From positions 1 to 46,943 of the IMG/VR virus record IMGVR_UViG_3300042890_001557: a stretch of 46,943 nucleotides of DNA. The stretch is one strand, 5' to 3'. Below the pieces are notes generated by a model. The model was not told where the DNA came from. It saw only the letters and a list, made by a program, of their open reading frames with translations, and made no database searches. Shown here piece by piece: positions 13,999-20,113 of this stretch. Every line of letters begins with the position of its first letter. The first letter of the stretch is position 1. Position numbers and translations under genes: made by a program. The DNA comes from a virus.

Positions 13999-14990
13999 GC
14001 CTCGTCCTCCTCTTCCGTTACGCCAAACCTCTTGGCTTGTTCTACTATTTGATTGAAGTCGTATCCGGCCGATTCGATCTCGGCGCGTACCTCCTCGTTC
14101 TTTGGTGTTATCTTATCACCCTTAGCGTATCGAGCAACCACACGAGTCCAACGTGCAACCTGAGACTTAACTGAGTCAGCGTAGTCGCGTGGCTCCTCGA
14201 AGTCGTATAGAAACTTCAGGTAGTTTGAATACTCGATGCCGAAGTTCTTCTTGAACTTGCCATCCTCCACCACAATCATCTTCTCAAGCGGAGGGCGTGT
14301 GCTCGACGTGTAGTAATGCGTGATGCCAGCGAGGTCTGCGAGGTACTCCTGTTCAAGCTCTGCGTTAGGCTCGTATTGGAAGCACATCATTCGCAAGTCA
14401 TCCTTGCAGATGTACACGAGCTCACCATTCAAACCCAATCCCTTCATGTAGTGGAATAGTTGGAGGCGGTGGTGTTTGATAGGTTTCTCGGTCTTCTCCA
14501 TCATGTCCATCACGAAGGATGAGCATGACTTAATCTCTAGCACTTTCTTTTCTAGCTCCTTGTCACCAAACTTCTCGTATAGCTTCTCTGCGATGTACAG
14601 GGACGATGCTTGGATAGACTCCGGCAGATGCGAGGAGGTAATATCTTGCTTGGCGCGTTCGATGTCAATCTTGCCGCCCGCAAGGAAGTCTAATCGCCCC
14701 GATACCTTGAGCATGTTCGGGTACTCCACCATAACACGTTCCTGTGTATTGTTGATAAGGCCAGCACGTTCTAATACATAGCGTACTACCCACTCGACAA
14801 GGTTACCCGCTTCGAACTTGCGGAGGCTTCTCATGTTTGGTGGGTTGGTAGGTGTAACCGCTTTCATCTTGAGGTAACGGTCAACGAGGGGTTGTCCGAT
14901 TTCCGATGCATAGCAGTAGTCTCGTGGCTCTAGCGCACGTTGTTGGGAATAAACGCATTCATTCCATAGTTGTTGTAGATTCCAATTCAT
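13995..14990 (-). CDS. PD-(D/E)XK exonuclease, RecB/Cas4-like
   Basis: A 331-residue protein. Key motifs in order: FEAGNLVEW (Glu60 or Glu66), KVSGRLDFL (Asp101), KVLEIKS (Glu152, Lys154) and HRLQLFHYM (Gln177 and Tyr181). This E...D...ExK...QxxxY set is typical of RecB-family and Cas4-like nucleases used in phage recombination. The lack of the Cys cluster means no iron-sulphur site of the Cas4 kind. It sits next to NinB-like and NinG-like genes, forming a recombination cassette. It overlaps the following gene by ATGA. Confidence 0.75.
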   Translation of the reverse strand: MNWNLQQLWNECVYSQQRALEPRDYCYASEIGQPLVDRYLKMKAVTPTNPPNMRSLRKFEAGNLVEWVVRYVLERAGLINNTQERVMVEYPNMLKVSGRLDFLAGGKIDIERAKQDITSSHLPESIQASSLYIAEKLYEKFGDKELEKKVLEIKSCSSFVMDMMEKTEKPIKHHRLQLFHYMKGLGLNGELVYICKDDLRMMCFQYEPNAELEQEYLADLAGITHYYTSSTRPPLEKMIVVEDGKFKKNFGIEYSNYLKFLYDFEEPRDYADSVKSQVARWTRVVARYAKGDKITPKNEEVRAEIESAGYDFNQIVEQAKRFGVTEEEDEA

Positions 14991-15174
14991 TTCGTTGAAT
15001 GTTAAAAAAGATTGTTTTGATTTCGTTTGGTATATTCTTGAGCAGCCTTCCGCTCGATTGGTAGCTGGGTGACGCCTTGCCTATGTACTTCACGTTCTTG
15101 CCTACGATTGCATAAACGTCACGCGAATGTTTGACAACTTCATACCCGTCTTTAGTTTTAAATAGCCTTGTCAT
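14959..15174 (-). CDS. Small basic protein of unknown function
   Basis: A 71-residue protein, first gene of the recombination transcript: a TATATTTG box lies 8 bases before its ATG. It is beta-rich in the first half (FKTKDGYEVVKHSRDVYAIVGKNVKYIG) and overlaps the exonuclease-like gene by 32 bases. It could be a small regulator or DNA-binding accessory, but no fold is recognised. Confidence 0.6.
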   Translation of the reverse strand: MTRLFKTKDGYEVVKHSRDVYAIVGKNVKYIGKASPSYQSSGRLLKNIPNEIKTIFFNIQRNELESTTTME

Positions 15175-15182
15175 TTAGATTG

Positions 15183-15190
15183 CAAATATA
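15183..15190 (-). promoter_or_regulatory. TATATTTG -7 box for the recombination genes
   Basis: Perfect TAnnTTTG read on the - strand, 8 bases upstream of the ATG at 15174. A clear -33 element is not seen. Confidence 0.55.
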
Positions 15191-15222
15191 GTGTAACTTC
15201 AATGGTATCAGTTAATCTTAAT

Positions 15223-15543
15223 CTAATTAAGACTATTTAGCTCTTCAGCGAACACCTCAGCGAGCACATCTGCGAGGTCTGCTTCCTCTGATTTAGTCAG
15301 TAGTTTGCGAAACGCGCGAGCATCAACCCACCATATATTGTCGGTCTTCTCGTCGTTCATGTCGCATACAGGACACTTTGTAAATGGCCTGTCAGATTTC
15401 AATCCGATGTCCACAACGAGGATGCATCCACAGCTGTTCCTTTGCAGGCCCATAGCCGTGAACACGTCCCCCTTGAGGAATACACCTTGTGAGTGGTCTT
15501 TGATGGCAACGATGTCGTCGCCGGTGCGGTAGTCGATTATCAT
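15223..15543 (-). CDS. Small protein with four-Cys zinc-binding pattern
   Basis: A 106-residue acidic protein. The sequence around GLQRNSCGCILVVDIGL and then FTKCPVCDM gives CxC ... CPxC, a likely zinc site. The N-terminal DYRTGDDIVAIKDHSQGVFLKGDVF looks like a small beta-barrel. The C-terminus is an acidic helix. It follows a possible 22-residue frame with an ATGA overlap. Many phages carry such zinc-ribbon proteins of unknown role. Confidence 0.65.
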   Translation of the reverse strand: MIIDYRTGDDIVAIKDHSQGVFLKGDVFTAMGLQRNSCGCILVVDIGLKSDRPFTKCPVCDMNDEKTDNIWWVDARAFRKLLTKSEEADLADVLAEVFAEELNSLN

Positions 15544-15608
15544 TTGTCAATGTCTTTTAAGAGCCACATCATGAGGTTGAAGATAAGATGGTCAATTGCG
15601 CGTTTCAT
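15540..15608 (-). CDS. Possible 22-residue micropeptide
   Basis: Starts at ATG 15608, inside the last codons of the preceding gene, and ends with a TGA that overlaps the next start as ATGA. The peptide is amphipathic and hydrophobic (MKRAIDHLIFNLMMWLLKD). The two-sided overlap is how real genes are packed in this block, but so short a frame could arise by chance. Confidence 0.35.
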   Translation of the reverse strand: MKRAIDHLIFNLMMWLLKDIDK

Positions 15609-15960
15609 TTGCGATAATGGTTGCTAAGTGTCCATGTGCTAAATGATACTGTCCCATAAACTCGGAGCGCTCGATAAACGTAAACTCCTTGTAGTTCATT
15701 CGCAGTCTTTGTATCTCATCATTCTGCTCAGTTTGTGTCGGCTCAATCTCGTCAGTCTCTATTGCCGGAATGCTGAGGAAGTCGGTAATTGTTATGCAGT
15801 AACCTTGCTTGGTTATCATGCCGTAGGCGAATCTACCCTTGTACCCTTGCAGATACTTAAAGAAGATAGTCTCCTCAATGTAGTCGGTTGTTTCTTCAGT
15901 GTAGTGCCCGTCGTCGTCGGGGTTGGATAGTTTCCAGGCGTCGTAATTAAAGTATCTCAT
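15592..15960 (-). CDS. Unknown 122-residue protein
   Basis: An acidic, Tyr- and Thr-rich protein with no membrane segment. It overlaps the previous stop by ATGA. Internal segments (GRFAYGMITKQGYCITITDFLSIP) suggest a beta sheet core. No known motif. Confidence 0.55.
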   Translation of the reverse strand: MRYFNYDAWKLSNPDDDGHYTEETTDYIEETIFFKYLQGYKGRFAYGMITKQGYCITITDFLSIPAIETDEIEPTQTEQNDEIQRLRMNYKEFTFIERSEFMGQYHLAHGHLATIIANETRN

Positions 15961-16148
15961 TGTTCAAACTTGTTAAGGATTATTGTATAGATTTCGATTC
16001 GTTCTTTAGCATTGTCGATGCAGTCTCTGATGATTTGGTCGCCCTCCCATGCTGGCTTTTTCAGTTGCTCTTCATATTTCATAACCGCTCTCCATTCGTC
16101 CATGATTTGTTGTTGGATGTGGTTGATTACTTTCTCTTCAGTACTCAT
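15957..16148 (-). CDS. Small helical protein
   Basis: A 63-residue protein, nearly all helix with heptad-like spacing (VINHIQQQIMDEWRAVMKYEEQL), which overlaps the gene before by 11 bases and the gene after by 4. Probably a small oligomeric accessory protein; unknown. Confidence 0.6.
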   Translation of the reverse strand: MSTEEKVINHIQQQIMDEWRAVMKYEEQLKKPAWEGDQIIRDCIDNAKERIEIYTIILNKFEQ

Positions 16149-16404
16149 TTTTTTTGGTGTTAATTGTTACGTTGAATTCTTTTTCTGCCCATTCTATGTC
16201 CTGTTCTATTTCACCCATGTCCATGTAGCTGAATGACTCAAGTACATTCGAGCTGTCTTTGTCATGGGTGTCGTGAACGTCCATGTAAACGATTCCTGTT
16301 TCTTTATCCTCATAGATTTTGATGTCGAACTCTGCATTGTATTCGTAGGATGCATCGCGCATCCATTGTAAGAAACTCACGTTGTGAAAGTTGGATTGTT
16401 GCAT
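16138..16404 (-). CDS. Unknown acidic protein
   Basis: An 88-residue protein with strands such as EFDIKIYEDKETGIVYMDVHDTHD and an acidic helix EIEQDIEWAEKEF. The ATG is preceded by a CAA-rich leader (TTAAAACAACACT), the local style of this block. A strong hairpin (16420-16453) lies just upstream. Function unknown. Confidence 0.6.
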   Translation of the reverse strand: MQQSNFHNVSFLQWMRDASYEYNAEFDIKIYEDKETGIVYMDVHDTHDKDSSNVLESFSYMDMGEIEQDIEWAEKEFNVTINTKKNEY

Positions 16405-16419
16405 AGTGTTGTTTTAAAT

Positions 16420-16453
16420 GTGGGTGCAATATAGTTCTAAGTATTGCACCCAC
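16420..16453 (-). repeat. Perfect 12-bp inverted repeat in an intergenic gap
   Basis: GTGGGTGCAATA and TATTGCACCCAC pair perfectly around a 10-base loop. There is no U-tract on either side, so it is not a canonical terminator; an RNA-processing or stability element between the lipoprotein gene and the next gene is more likely. Confidence 0.6.
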
Positions 16454-16466
16454 TTGTTAATGATTG

Positions 16467-16655
16467 TTAATTTGCCCATCCGCACCCGCCGTTGTCGCGG
16501 TTTACCCAATTGTTCGTGTGTGTTGTTCTTAGATGGTCTTGATAACCTGTGCCTCGTTGGGTTGTGCATGACGAGAGCAGCGCTGCGATTACCGCAACGA
16601 TTCCGATTATTGCTAGGATGCTGTCGTAGATTCTGAATTTTTGTTGTCTGTCCAT
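16467..16655 (-). CDS. Small predicted lipoprotein
   Basis: A 62-residue protein. The N-terminus (MDRQQKFRIYDS) is followed by one hydrophobic helix ending in a lipobox-like LLSSC, so Cys29 would become the lipidated residue. The remaining 33 residues are polar and would face the periplasm. Phage-encoded small lipoproteins often block superinfection or serve as outer-membrane spanins; either is possible here. The leader before the ATG is the CAA-rich AACAACAAC type. Confidence 0.6.
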   Translation of the reverse strand: MDRQQKFRIYDSILAIIGIVAVIAALLSSCTTQRGTGYQDHLRTTHTNNWVNRDNGGCGWAN

Positions 16656-16662
16656 GTTGTTG

Positions 16663-16893
16663 TTATTTTAAGAAGTCGTTGTATTTAAATGTTCCTGTTT
16701 TGATGTAATGCATAGCCTCCGCTTCATACGCATACTCGATTGTGGTGTCCGGAAGGAAGATGGTGTACATGGCGCGACCCGTGTCGTCGTCCTGTCCTTC
16801 GTACACGATGAATCCATCGTCTTGCATTTCCTTGAAGCGCGTTTCTACGCAATGTTCGGCGACTAATGCAGCCGCGAAGAATAAGATTTTCAT
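16663..16893 (-). CDS. Small protein with hydrophobic N-terminus
   Basis: A 76-residue protein starting MKILFFAAALVAEHC, a possible short signal or membrane anchor, followed by a soluble acidic region (YEGQDDDTGRAMYTIFLPDTTIEY). Leader is CAA-rich. It is adjacent to two other genes with exported-looking N-termini (16467 and 16915), suggesting a small cell-envelope cluster. Function unknown. Confidence 0.55.
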   Translation of the reverse strand: MKILFFAAALVAEHCVETRFKEMQDDGFIVYEGQDDDTGRAMYTIFLPDTTIEYAYEAEAMHYIKTGTFKYNDFLK

Positions 16894-16914
16894 GTTGCTA
16901 TTGTTGTTGTGTGT

Positions 16915-17082
16915 TTAGTGTGTTGGGTATGCCCCGTAGATTACGTAGTAGCAGCTGTCGCATGCCATGTCGCTGCCGTCGGTTCGTTGCACGCAGTCTT
17001 GAAGCAGCATGTGCTTGTCGATGTCAGAGGCGAGCCATAGGGCCGCGATAAATACCGCGATGAGGGTTAACTTGGTCTTCAT
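16915..17082 (-). CDS. 55-residue protein with signal-like N-terminus
   Basis: ATG at 17082, TAA at 16915-16917. The first 20 residues (MKTKLTLIAVFIAALWLASD) form a good signal sequence or membrane anchor. The remainder has four cysteines, including CDSC, which could form disulphides outside the cytoplasm. It lies 12 bases downstream of the previous gene. It is a likely envelope-modifying accessory protein; identity unknown. Confidence 0.55.
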   Translation of the reverse strand: MKTKLTLIAVFIAALWLASDIDKHMLLQDCVQRTDGSDMACDSCYYVIYGAYPTH

Positions 17083-17094
17083 GTCTTGGGTGTA

Positions 17095-17331
17095 TTAAAA
17101 GGGTTCGTATTGGGTTTCCTCGTCGTCGGGGTCGACGTGCGACAGCTCGATGAAGTAGTCGTGGTTGTGGCCGCCTCCGAAGTATGTGCCCTCCATGGGG
17201 TCCTCTTGGATGCTGTAGCCGTGCTCCTCGCATAGCTCAACGAATGTTGTGTAGGCGCGGTCGTAACCGCTGATTTCTTTGCACATGACCACCTCTCCCG
17301 ATGTCGTGCGCGTTGTTGTGATTCTATACAT
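17095..17331 (-). CDS. Unknown acidic 78-residue protein
   Basis: A soluble protein with an initial strand (MYRITTTRTTSGEVVMCKE), a helix and an acidic tail (HVDPDDEETQYEPF). The phrase ELCEEHGYSIQ is reminiscent of small phage DUF proteins, but no family is certain. It belongs to the leftward block with short gaps. Confidence 0.6.
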   Translation of the reverse strand: MYRITTTRTTSGEVVMCKEISGYDRAYTTFVELCEEHGYSIQEDPMEGTYFGGGHNHDYFIELSHVDPDDEETQYEPF

Positions 17332-17343
17332 ATTAACAAAGGT

Positions 17344-17622
17344 TTATTTTGTTTCTAATGGGTTATTGATTTCAGTAAAGTACAGGTCAACATAGTCCAT
17401 ATTGTAACCCGTGCCGATAAAACTATTGCGTATTGCCCGAAGTATTGTTGGTCGGTGGTCGCTGAATTCCTCTGATATTTCATCGGAAAGCTTTGGGTTC
17501 AAGAGGTATAATACCGCATCGCGAAGGAAATCTAAATCGTTAATTTCCTTGGTCAATTCCTCGTGCGTGTAATCGCGTGAAATGCAATTGGTGAATCGGA
17601 TGTTTATTTTTTCGCTTGTCAT
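17344..17622 (-). CDS. Unknown 92-residue protein
   Basis: A soluble, mostly helical, acidic protein (EELTKEINDLDFLRDAVLYLLN). Its ATG is preceded by a CAA-rich leader ending ACAACAACATG. No motif recognised. Confidence 0.6.
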   Translation of the reverse strand: MTSEKINIRFTNCISRDYTHEELTKEINDLDFLRDAVLYLLNPKLSDEISEEFSDHRPTILRAIRNSFIGTGYNMDYVDLYFTEINNPLETK

Positions 17623-17636
17623 GTTGTTGTGTTTAA

Positions 17637-17795
17637 TTAGAATGAATTAAGGTGTTCTATTTCGTCATCGGTTAGGTATATGATAAGCCCGTTGTTTAGC
17701 TTTATCCAATTTTCGCCTGTGCTTTCGATTGTAAGTCCTACCAACATATCGTTGGCTTGCTCGTTGAATTTCTGAGTTGTCATATTGCTGTTCAT
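17637..17795 (-). CDS. Unknown 52-residue protein
   Basis: ATG at 17795 (or 17783), TAA at 17637-17639. The peptide (MNSNMTTQKFNEQAND...) ends in an acidic helix LTDDEIEHLNSF. It exactly fills the gap between two accepted genes, on the same strand and with the same style of leader, which is the main argument that it is real. Confidence 0.55.
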   Translation of the reverse strand: MNSNMTTQKFNEQANDMLVGLTIESTGENWIKLNNGLIIYLTDDEIEHLNSF

Positions 17796-17806
17796 TAAGT
17801 GTTTGT

Positions 17807-18100
17807 TTAATACATTGAAGATTGCAGTTCTTCCGCTTCGCTGTAACTTTCTAAAAACGTCTCTTCTCCGTCTTCGAAGTTGGTCACTAAATACTCAACG
17901 CCGCGCCCTAACATTGAACATATCGAAATGCCGTTTTCGAGAGCGATGTATACATAACCGCTGTTTGAATTGAAGCCGACGTCCATAATTGATTCGCCCG
18001 CGCACTCGTCCGCGTATGCTTGAAAACAAACTGCCAGCCCTTGCGCTTCGCAAAATGCGATTGAATCGTTGATTCCGTGAATTTCTAAAGTGTTGTTCAT
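17807..18100 (-). CDS. Unknown acidic 97-residue protein
   Basis: A soluble protein with five cysteines and a very acidic C-terminus (DGEETFLESYSEAEELQ). Alternating hydrophobic strands (GYVYIALENGISICSML) suggest a small beta domain. It lies directly downstream of the first tRNA-like element (18154-18196), with about 50 bases of leader in between. Acidic small early proteins in phages can mimic DNA or inhibit host enzymes; this is only a possibility. Confidence 0.6.
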   Translation of the reverse strand: MNNTLEIHGINDSIAFCEAQGLAVCFQAYADECAGESIMDVGFNSNSGYVYIALENGISICSMLGRGVEYLVTNFEDGEETFLESYSEAEELQSSMY

Positions 18101-18153
18101 GTGTTGAAATTTTAAGAGGTTGTTATTTGTTGTTGTTGATGTGTTATGTTTAG

Positions 18154-18196
18154 AAGCACGGAGGGGAGTCGAACCCCTCCTACTACCATAGTGCTT
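18154..18196 (-). ncRNA. tRNA-like minihelix 1 (acceptor + T-arm, no anticodon arm)
   Basis: Read on the - strand: AAGCAC, ten bases (TATGGTAGTA), GGAGGGG, the loop TTCGACT, CCCCTCC, GTGCTT. The 6-bp outer stem and 7-bp inner stem would stack as a 13-bp acceptor/T-arm helix, and the loop matches the T-loop consensus UUCRANY. The D-loop-like TGGTAGT occupies the connector. There is no room for an anticodon arm and no encoded CCA. It lies in the gap between two genes. Confidence 0.55.
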
Positions 18197-18419
18197 AGTC
18201 CGTGAAGGCCACGCGGAGTCTGACCCCGTCCACCTCCTTAGTGAAGGTGATGTACCCGTATGAGTCTACTGAGGACTCGAAGCCCTCTAGCTTGCATACG
18301 ACCGAGGGGTTGAACCTGCCCTGCGCGGTGATGTCGTGGCGGGTGAAGGTTACGGAGTAGAAGTTTTCAACGCCTAGCTCTTCACACATGATTTGCATTG
18401 CTCCTTGGCTCTTTGTCAT
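18195..18419 (-). CDS. Unknown small protein flanked by tRNA-like elements
   Basis: Start set at ATG 18419 (MTKSQGAMQIMCEE); a GTG at 18434 is in frame but belongs to the CAA-rich leader. The 74-residue protein is beta-rich (NFYSVTFTRHDITAQGRF) with no known motif. It is the first gene of the leftward accessory block, about 270 bases behind its probable promoter. Both flanks carry tRNA-like minihelices, so its mRNA may be cut out as a separate unit. Confidence 0.55.
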   Translation of the reverse strand: MTKSQGAMQIMCEELGVENFYSVTFTRHDITAQGRFNPSVVCKLEGFESSVDSYGYITFTKEVDGVRLRVAFTD

Positions 18420-18457
18420 TGTTGTTGTTTTCACGTTGTTGGGGTTTAAAATGTTAG

Positions 18458-18507
18458 AACAACGCTAGGATTCGAACCTAGAAGACCACCCCGTCGGCGT
18501 CGTTGTT
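18458..18507 (-). ncRNA. tRNA-like minihelix 2 (7-bp acceptor + 5-bp T-arm)
   Basis: On the - strand: AACAACG, 19 bases including GAC-GGGGTG-GTC, CTAGG, the loop TTCGAAT, CCTAG, CGTTGTT. The acceptor (7 bp) and T-stem (5 bp) are perfect and of exactly normal tRNA length, and the loop fits UUCRANY. The 19-base connector could form a stunted D-arm but no anticodon arm. No CCA is encoded. This is the minimal helix recognised by RNase P and CCA enzymes. Confidence 0.6.
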
Positions 18508-18697
18508 ACAATTGCTGTTGTTGGATTGCGACCTTGTGTATTGTACGTCCTTTCGGCTATCAGTACAGCGGGTGGTAGGTGTCATCGGCTACCCCTATCG
18601 CTCCCCACCTGTTCGGTGGCATGCTTTGAACACACAGGGTCAATACGTCAAAGAACTTTTGTCATTTGTAGAGAACCATTGTTCCCTTTTGACGTTG
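18508..18697 (-). other. Long structured leader of the accessory block
   Basis: A gene-free leader between promoter and first gene. It begins with a hairpin (ACGTCAAA at 18645-18652 with TTTGACGT at 18688-18695, extended by GAAC/GTTC), then contains CCACC/GGTGG, GGTAG/CTACC and TGTAC/GTACA pairs, and ends in tRNA-like minihelix 2. Such a folded leader is unusual in a genome whose other leaders are short. Confidence 0.5.
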
Positions 18698-18731
18698 CAA
18701 ATATAAATGAAAGTCTAAGTTTAATTCCAAA
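18698..18731 (-). promoter_or_regulatory. Promoter of the leftward accessory block
   Basis: Perfect TATATTTG read on the - strand (18698-18705), with TTTG/TTGG 21-22 bases upstream (18727-18731), slightly longer than ideal spacing. Transcription would start just at the 5' hairpin of the leader. Confidence 0.55.
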
Positions 18732-18790
18732 TTTAATTTAAGTTCTACAGCATTAGTGTTTACAGGGCTTTCAAAAAAGCAACCTTCTGA

Positions 18791-18869
18791 AACCCGCGTC
18801 AAACAAGGCCAAAAGTAGATTGCAAATTTTTTTTCAATTATTTTCAGTTTTCGAGGAATGACGCGGGTT
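18791..18869. repeat. 11-bp inverted repeat flanking an AT-rich tract
   Basis: AACCCGCGTCA (18791-18801) and TGACGCGGGTT (18859-18869) are perfect inverted copies. Between them is a strongly AT-rich stretch with runs of T, which could be a DNA-unwinding element or an operator pair. Confidence 0.5.
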
Positions 18870-18907
18870 GTAGAGCGAAAATTTTTTTCATTTTTCTTTT
18901 GATTTTG

Positions 18908-18938
18908 TTGGAAGCCGCATAAACATTGACTATCTTTG
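18908..18938 (+). promoter_or_regulatory. Rightward promoter inside the gene-free region
   Basis: TTGG (18908-18911), 19 bases, TATCTTTG (18931-18938). It points into about 1 kb without genes, so its RNA may be regulatory or a replication primer. Confidence 0.5.
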
Positions 18939-19774
18939 TAGGGAGTGATGCTGAAAGCCGCGTAAATACTGATGAAATCGATCGATACGACCGGCGGGAA
19001 ATAGTCAAAATGTGGTAGTTCTCACATAGTCTACAGAAGAGAGAAAGAGACCAAAAGCAAGTAAACAGGAAAGGGAAGGAAACAAGCAAGCCAACAAGCA
19101 CAGGACAGGCCGTGCGCGGGCAATTACACCACCGATTCCACCAGGTAACACAATAACAGCATAAGAGAAGGTAAAGAGCAAATAAGGCACTCGCACACGC
19201 TCGCATATTAGAAAACTCAAATTGGGGTTACCTCAAGTAAAATTCCCCGCAATCGAGCACAATCCAGCAGCGGCGCGGGTTTGCGGTGGTTTCTGTGGGC
19301 TTGCATGGTCATGGCGAGCAGGTTATTGGGGCTGTCGAGCAGGCACAATCATGCACGGCTTAACGTGCTGATAGTTAACACGTTGGTACTTTAATGCAAA
19401 CGCATTGATTATCAAGGGTTTAGTCTACTTTCTCCACGGGCTGGAGACAAGTTTACCGCGCAGTAGGGGAGCTGCACGATATGGGTGAGGGGGTGTGCGG
19501 GGCTGGCCTGTTGTGTGTGGTTACTACGGGCCTAAGGTTGCACGATAGGACAACACGACCAGCGGTTACATGACGGGCCGCGGTTTATATTATTACACAA
19601 CGCTGCACCCCGCATTGTTCCACGAATGTTCCACGCTCTACTGTATGCCGTAGTAGGTTGATACACAGATAGATAGGTAAGTCATTGGCGTACAGTCAGT
19701 TATGACCCCACCCCTGTTGCCAAGTCGACTTCGGGTCGGGTAGGTGGCGGTGGCCGTGTGGGGGGTGACCCCAA

Positions 19775-19897
19775 CCATAGTGAGTTTACAACCATGATGA
19801 GTTTACGGATTGTGTACCCCCACCAGGATGAGTTTGTAAAACGCGCACTACAACCATGGTGAGTTTATAATTTATTGACCCCCACCAGCATGAGTTT
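19775..19897. repeat. Five iteron-like direct repeats, mostly 31 bp apart
   Basis: Copies of CCAnnnTGAGTTT begin at 19775, 19792, 19823, 19854 and 19885. The spacings are 17, 31, 31 and 31 bp, about three helical turns, so bound proteins would line up on one face. The last four copies also form two imperfect 62-bp units with alternating flanks (ACAACCATG and CCCCCACCAG). The array ends about 30 bp before the promoter at 19904-19937. Confidence 0.7.
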
Positions 19898-19903
19898 TCA
19901 GAA

Positions 19904-19937
19904 TTTGTTGGATATTTCATGACTCCGTGTATATTTG
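19904..19937 (+). promoter_or_regulatory. Promoter of the basic-protein cassette
   Basis: TTTG (19904-19907), 22 bases, TATATTTG (19930-19937), then 13 bases to the ATG at 19951. Confidence 0.6.
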
Positions 19938-19950
19938 TAAAAAAAAGGCT

Positions 19951-20109
19951 ATGTTATACGCTTCAGAGGACTTTATGAACAACATGTTTGGGAGGTACTC
20001 GCCTGCCAAGCAGATGGTAAAGAACAGGCGCAGAGCTGAGATGGAGCGTATGGAGGCCGAGGCCAAGGAGGCCATGGAGAACGATCACGAATGCGGATGT
20101 AAAAAGTAA
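19951..20109 (+). CDS. Small charged protein (52 residues)
   Basis: Start fixed at ATG 19951, because the longer reading would begin inside the promoter. The peptide has a helical centre rich in Arg, Met and Glu (KNRRRAEMERMEAEAKEAME) and a C-terminal HECGCKK, a possible metal ligand. It is the first gene of a rightward cassette of five to seven small proteins. Role unknown; DNA- or capsid-associated function is suggested only by the company it keeps. Confidence 0.6.
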   Translation: MLYASEDFMNNMFGRYSPAKQMVKNRRRAEMERMEAEAKEAMENDHECGCKK

Positions 20110-20113
20110 GGAC

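Larger units (their letters stand above)
18740..19925. other. Gene-free 1.2-kb control region, possible origin or packaging site
   Basis: No convincing gene on either strand. It holds an 11-bp inverted repeat around an AT-rich tract (18791-18869), a rightward promoter (18908-18938), repeated GCCGCRTAAA motifs near 18915 and 18955, an AACGTG/CACGTT inverted repeat (19362-19384), a TGTTCCACG direct repeat (19616-19635) and the 31-bp-spaced repeat array (19775-19897). It lies between divergent gene blocks. Confidence 0.5.

Noticed and set aside
18150-18510. Complete tRNA or tmRNA genes
   Set aside because: The T-arms and acceptor stems are convincing, but there is no anticodon stem, no room for one, no encoded CCA, and no tag-encoding frame; tRNA-like minihelices are the safer description.
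19616-19635. parS-like centromere site (TGTTCCACG twice)
   Set aside because: The two half-sites are directly repeated, not inverted, and differ from TGTTTCACGTGAAACA; no parA or parB gene is seen.
19775-19897. CRISPR array
   Set aside because: The repeat unit is only 13 bp, spacers are 18 bp or shorter and partly repeated themselves, and no cas gene is present; iteron-like repeats fit better.
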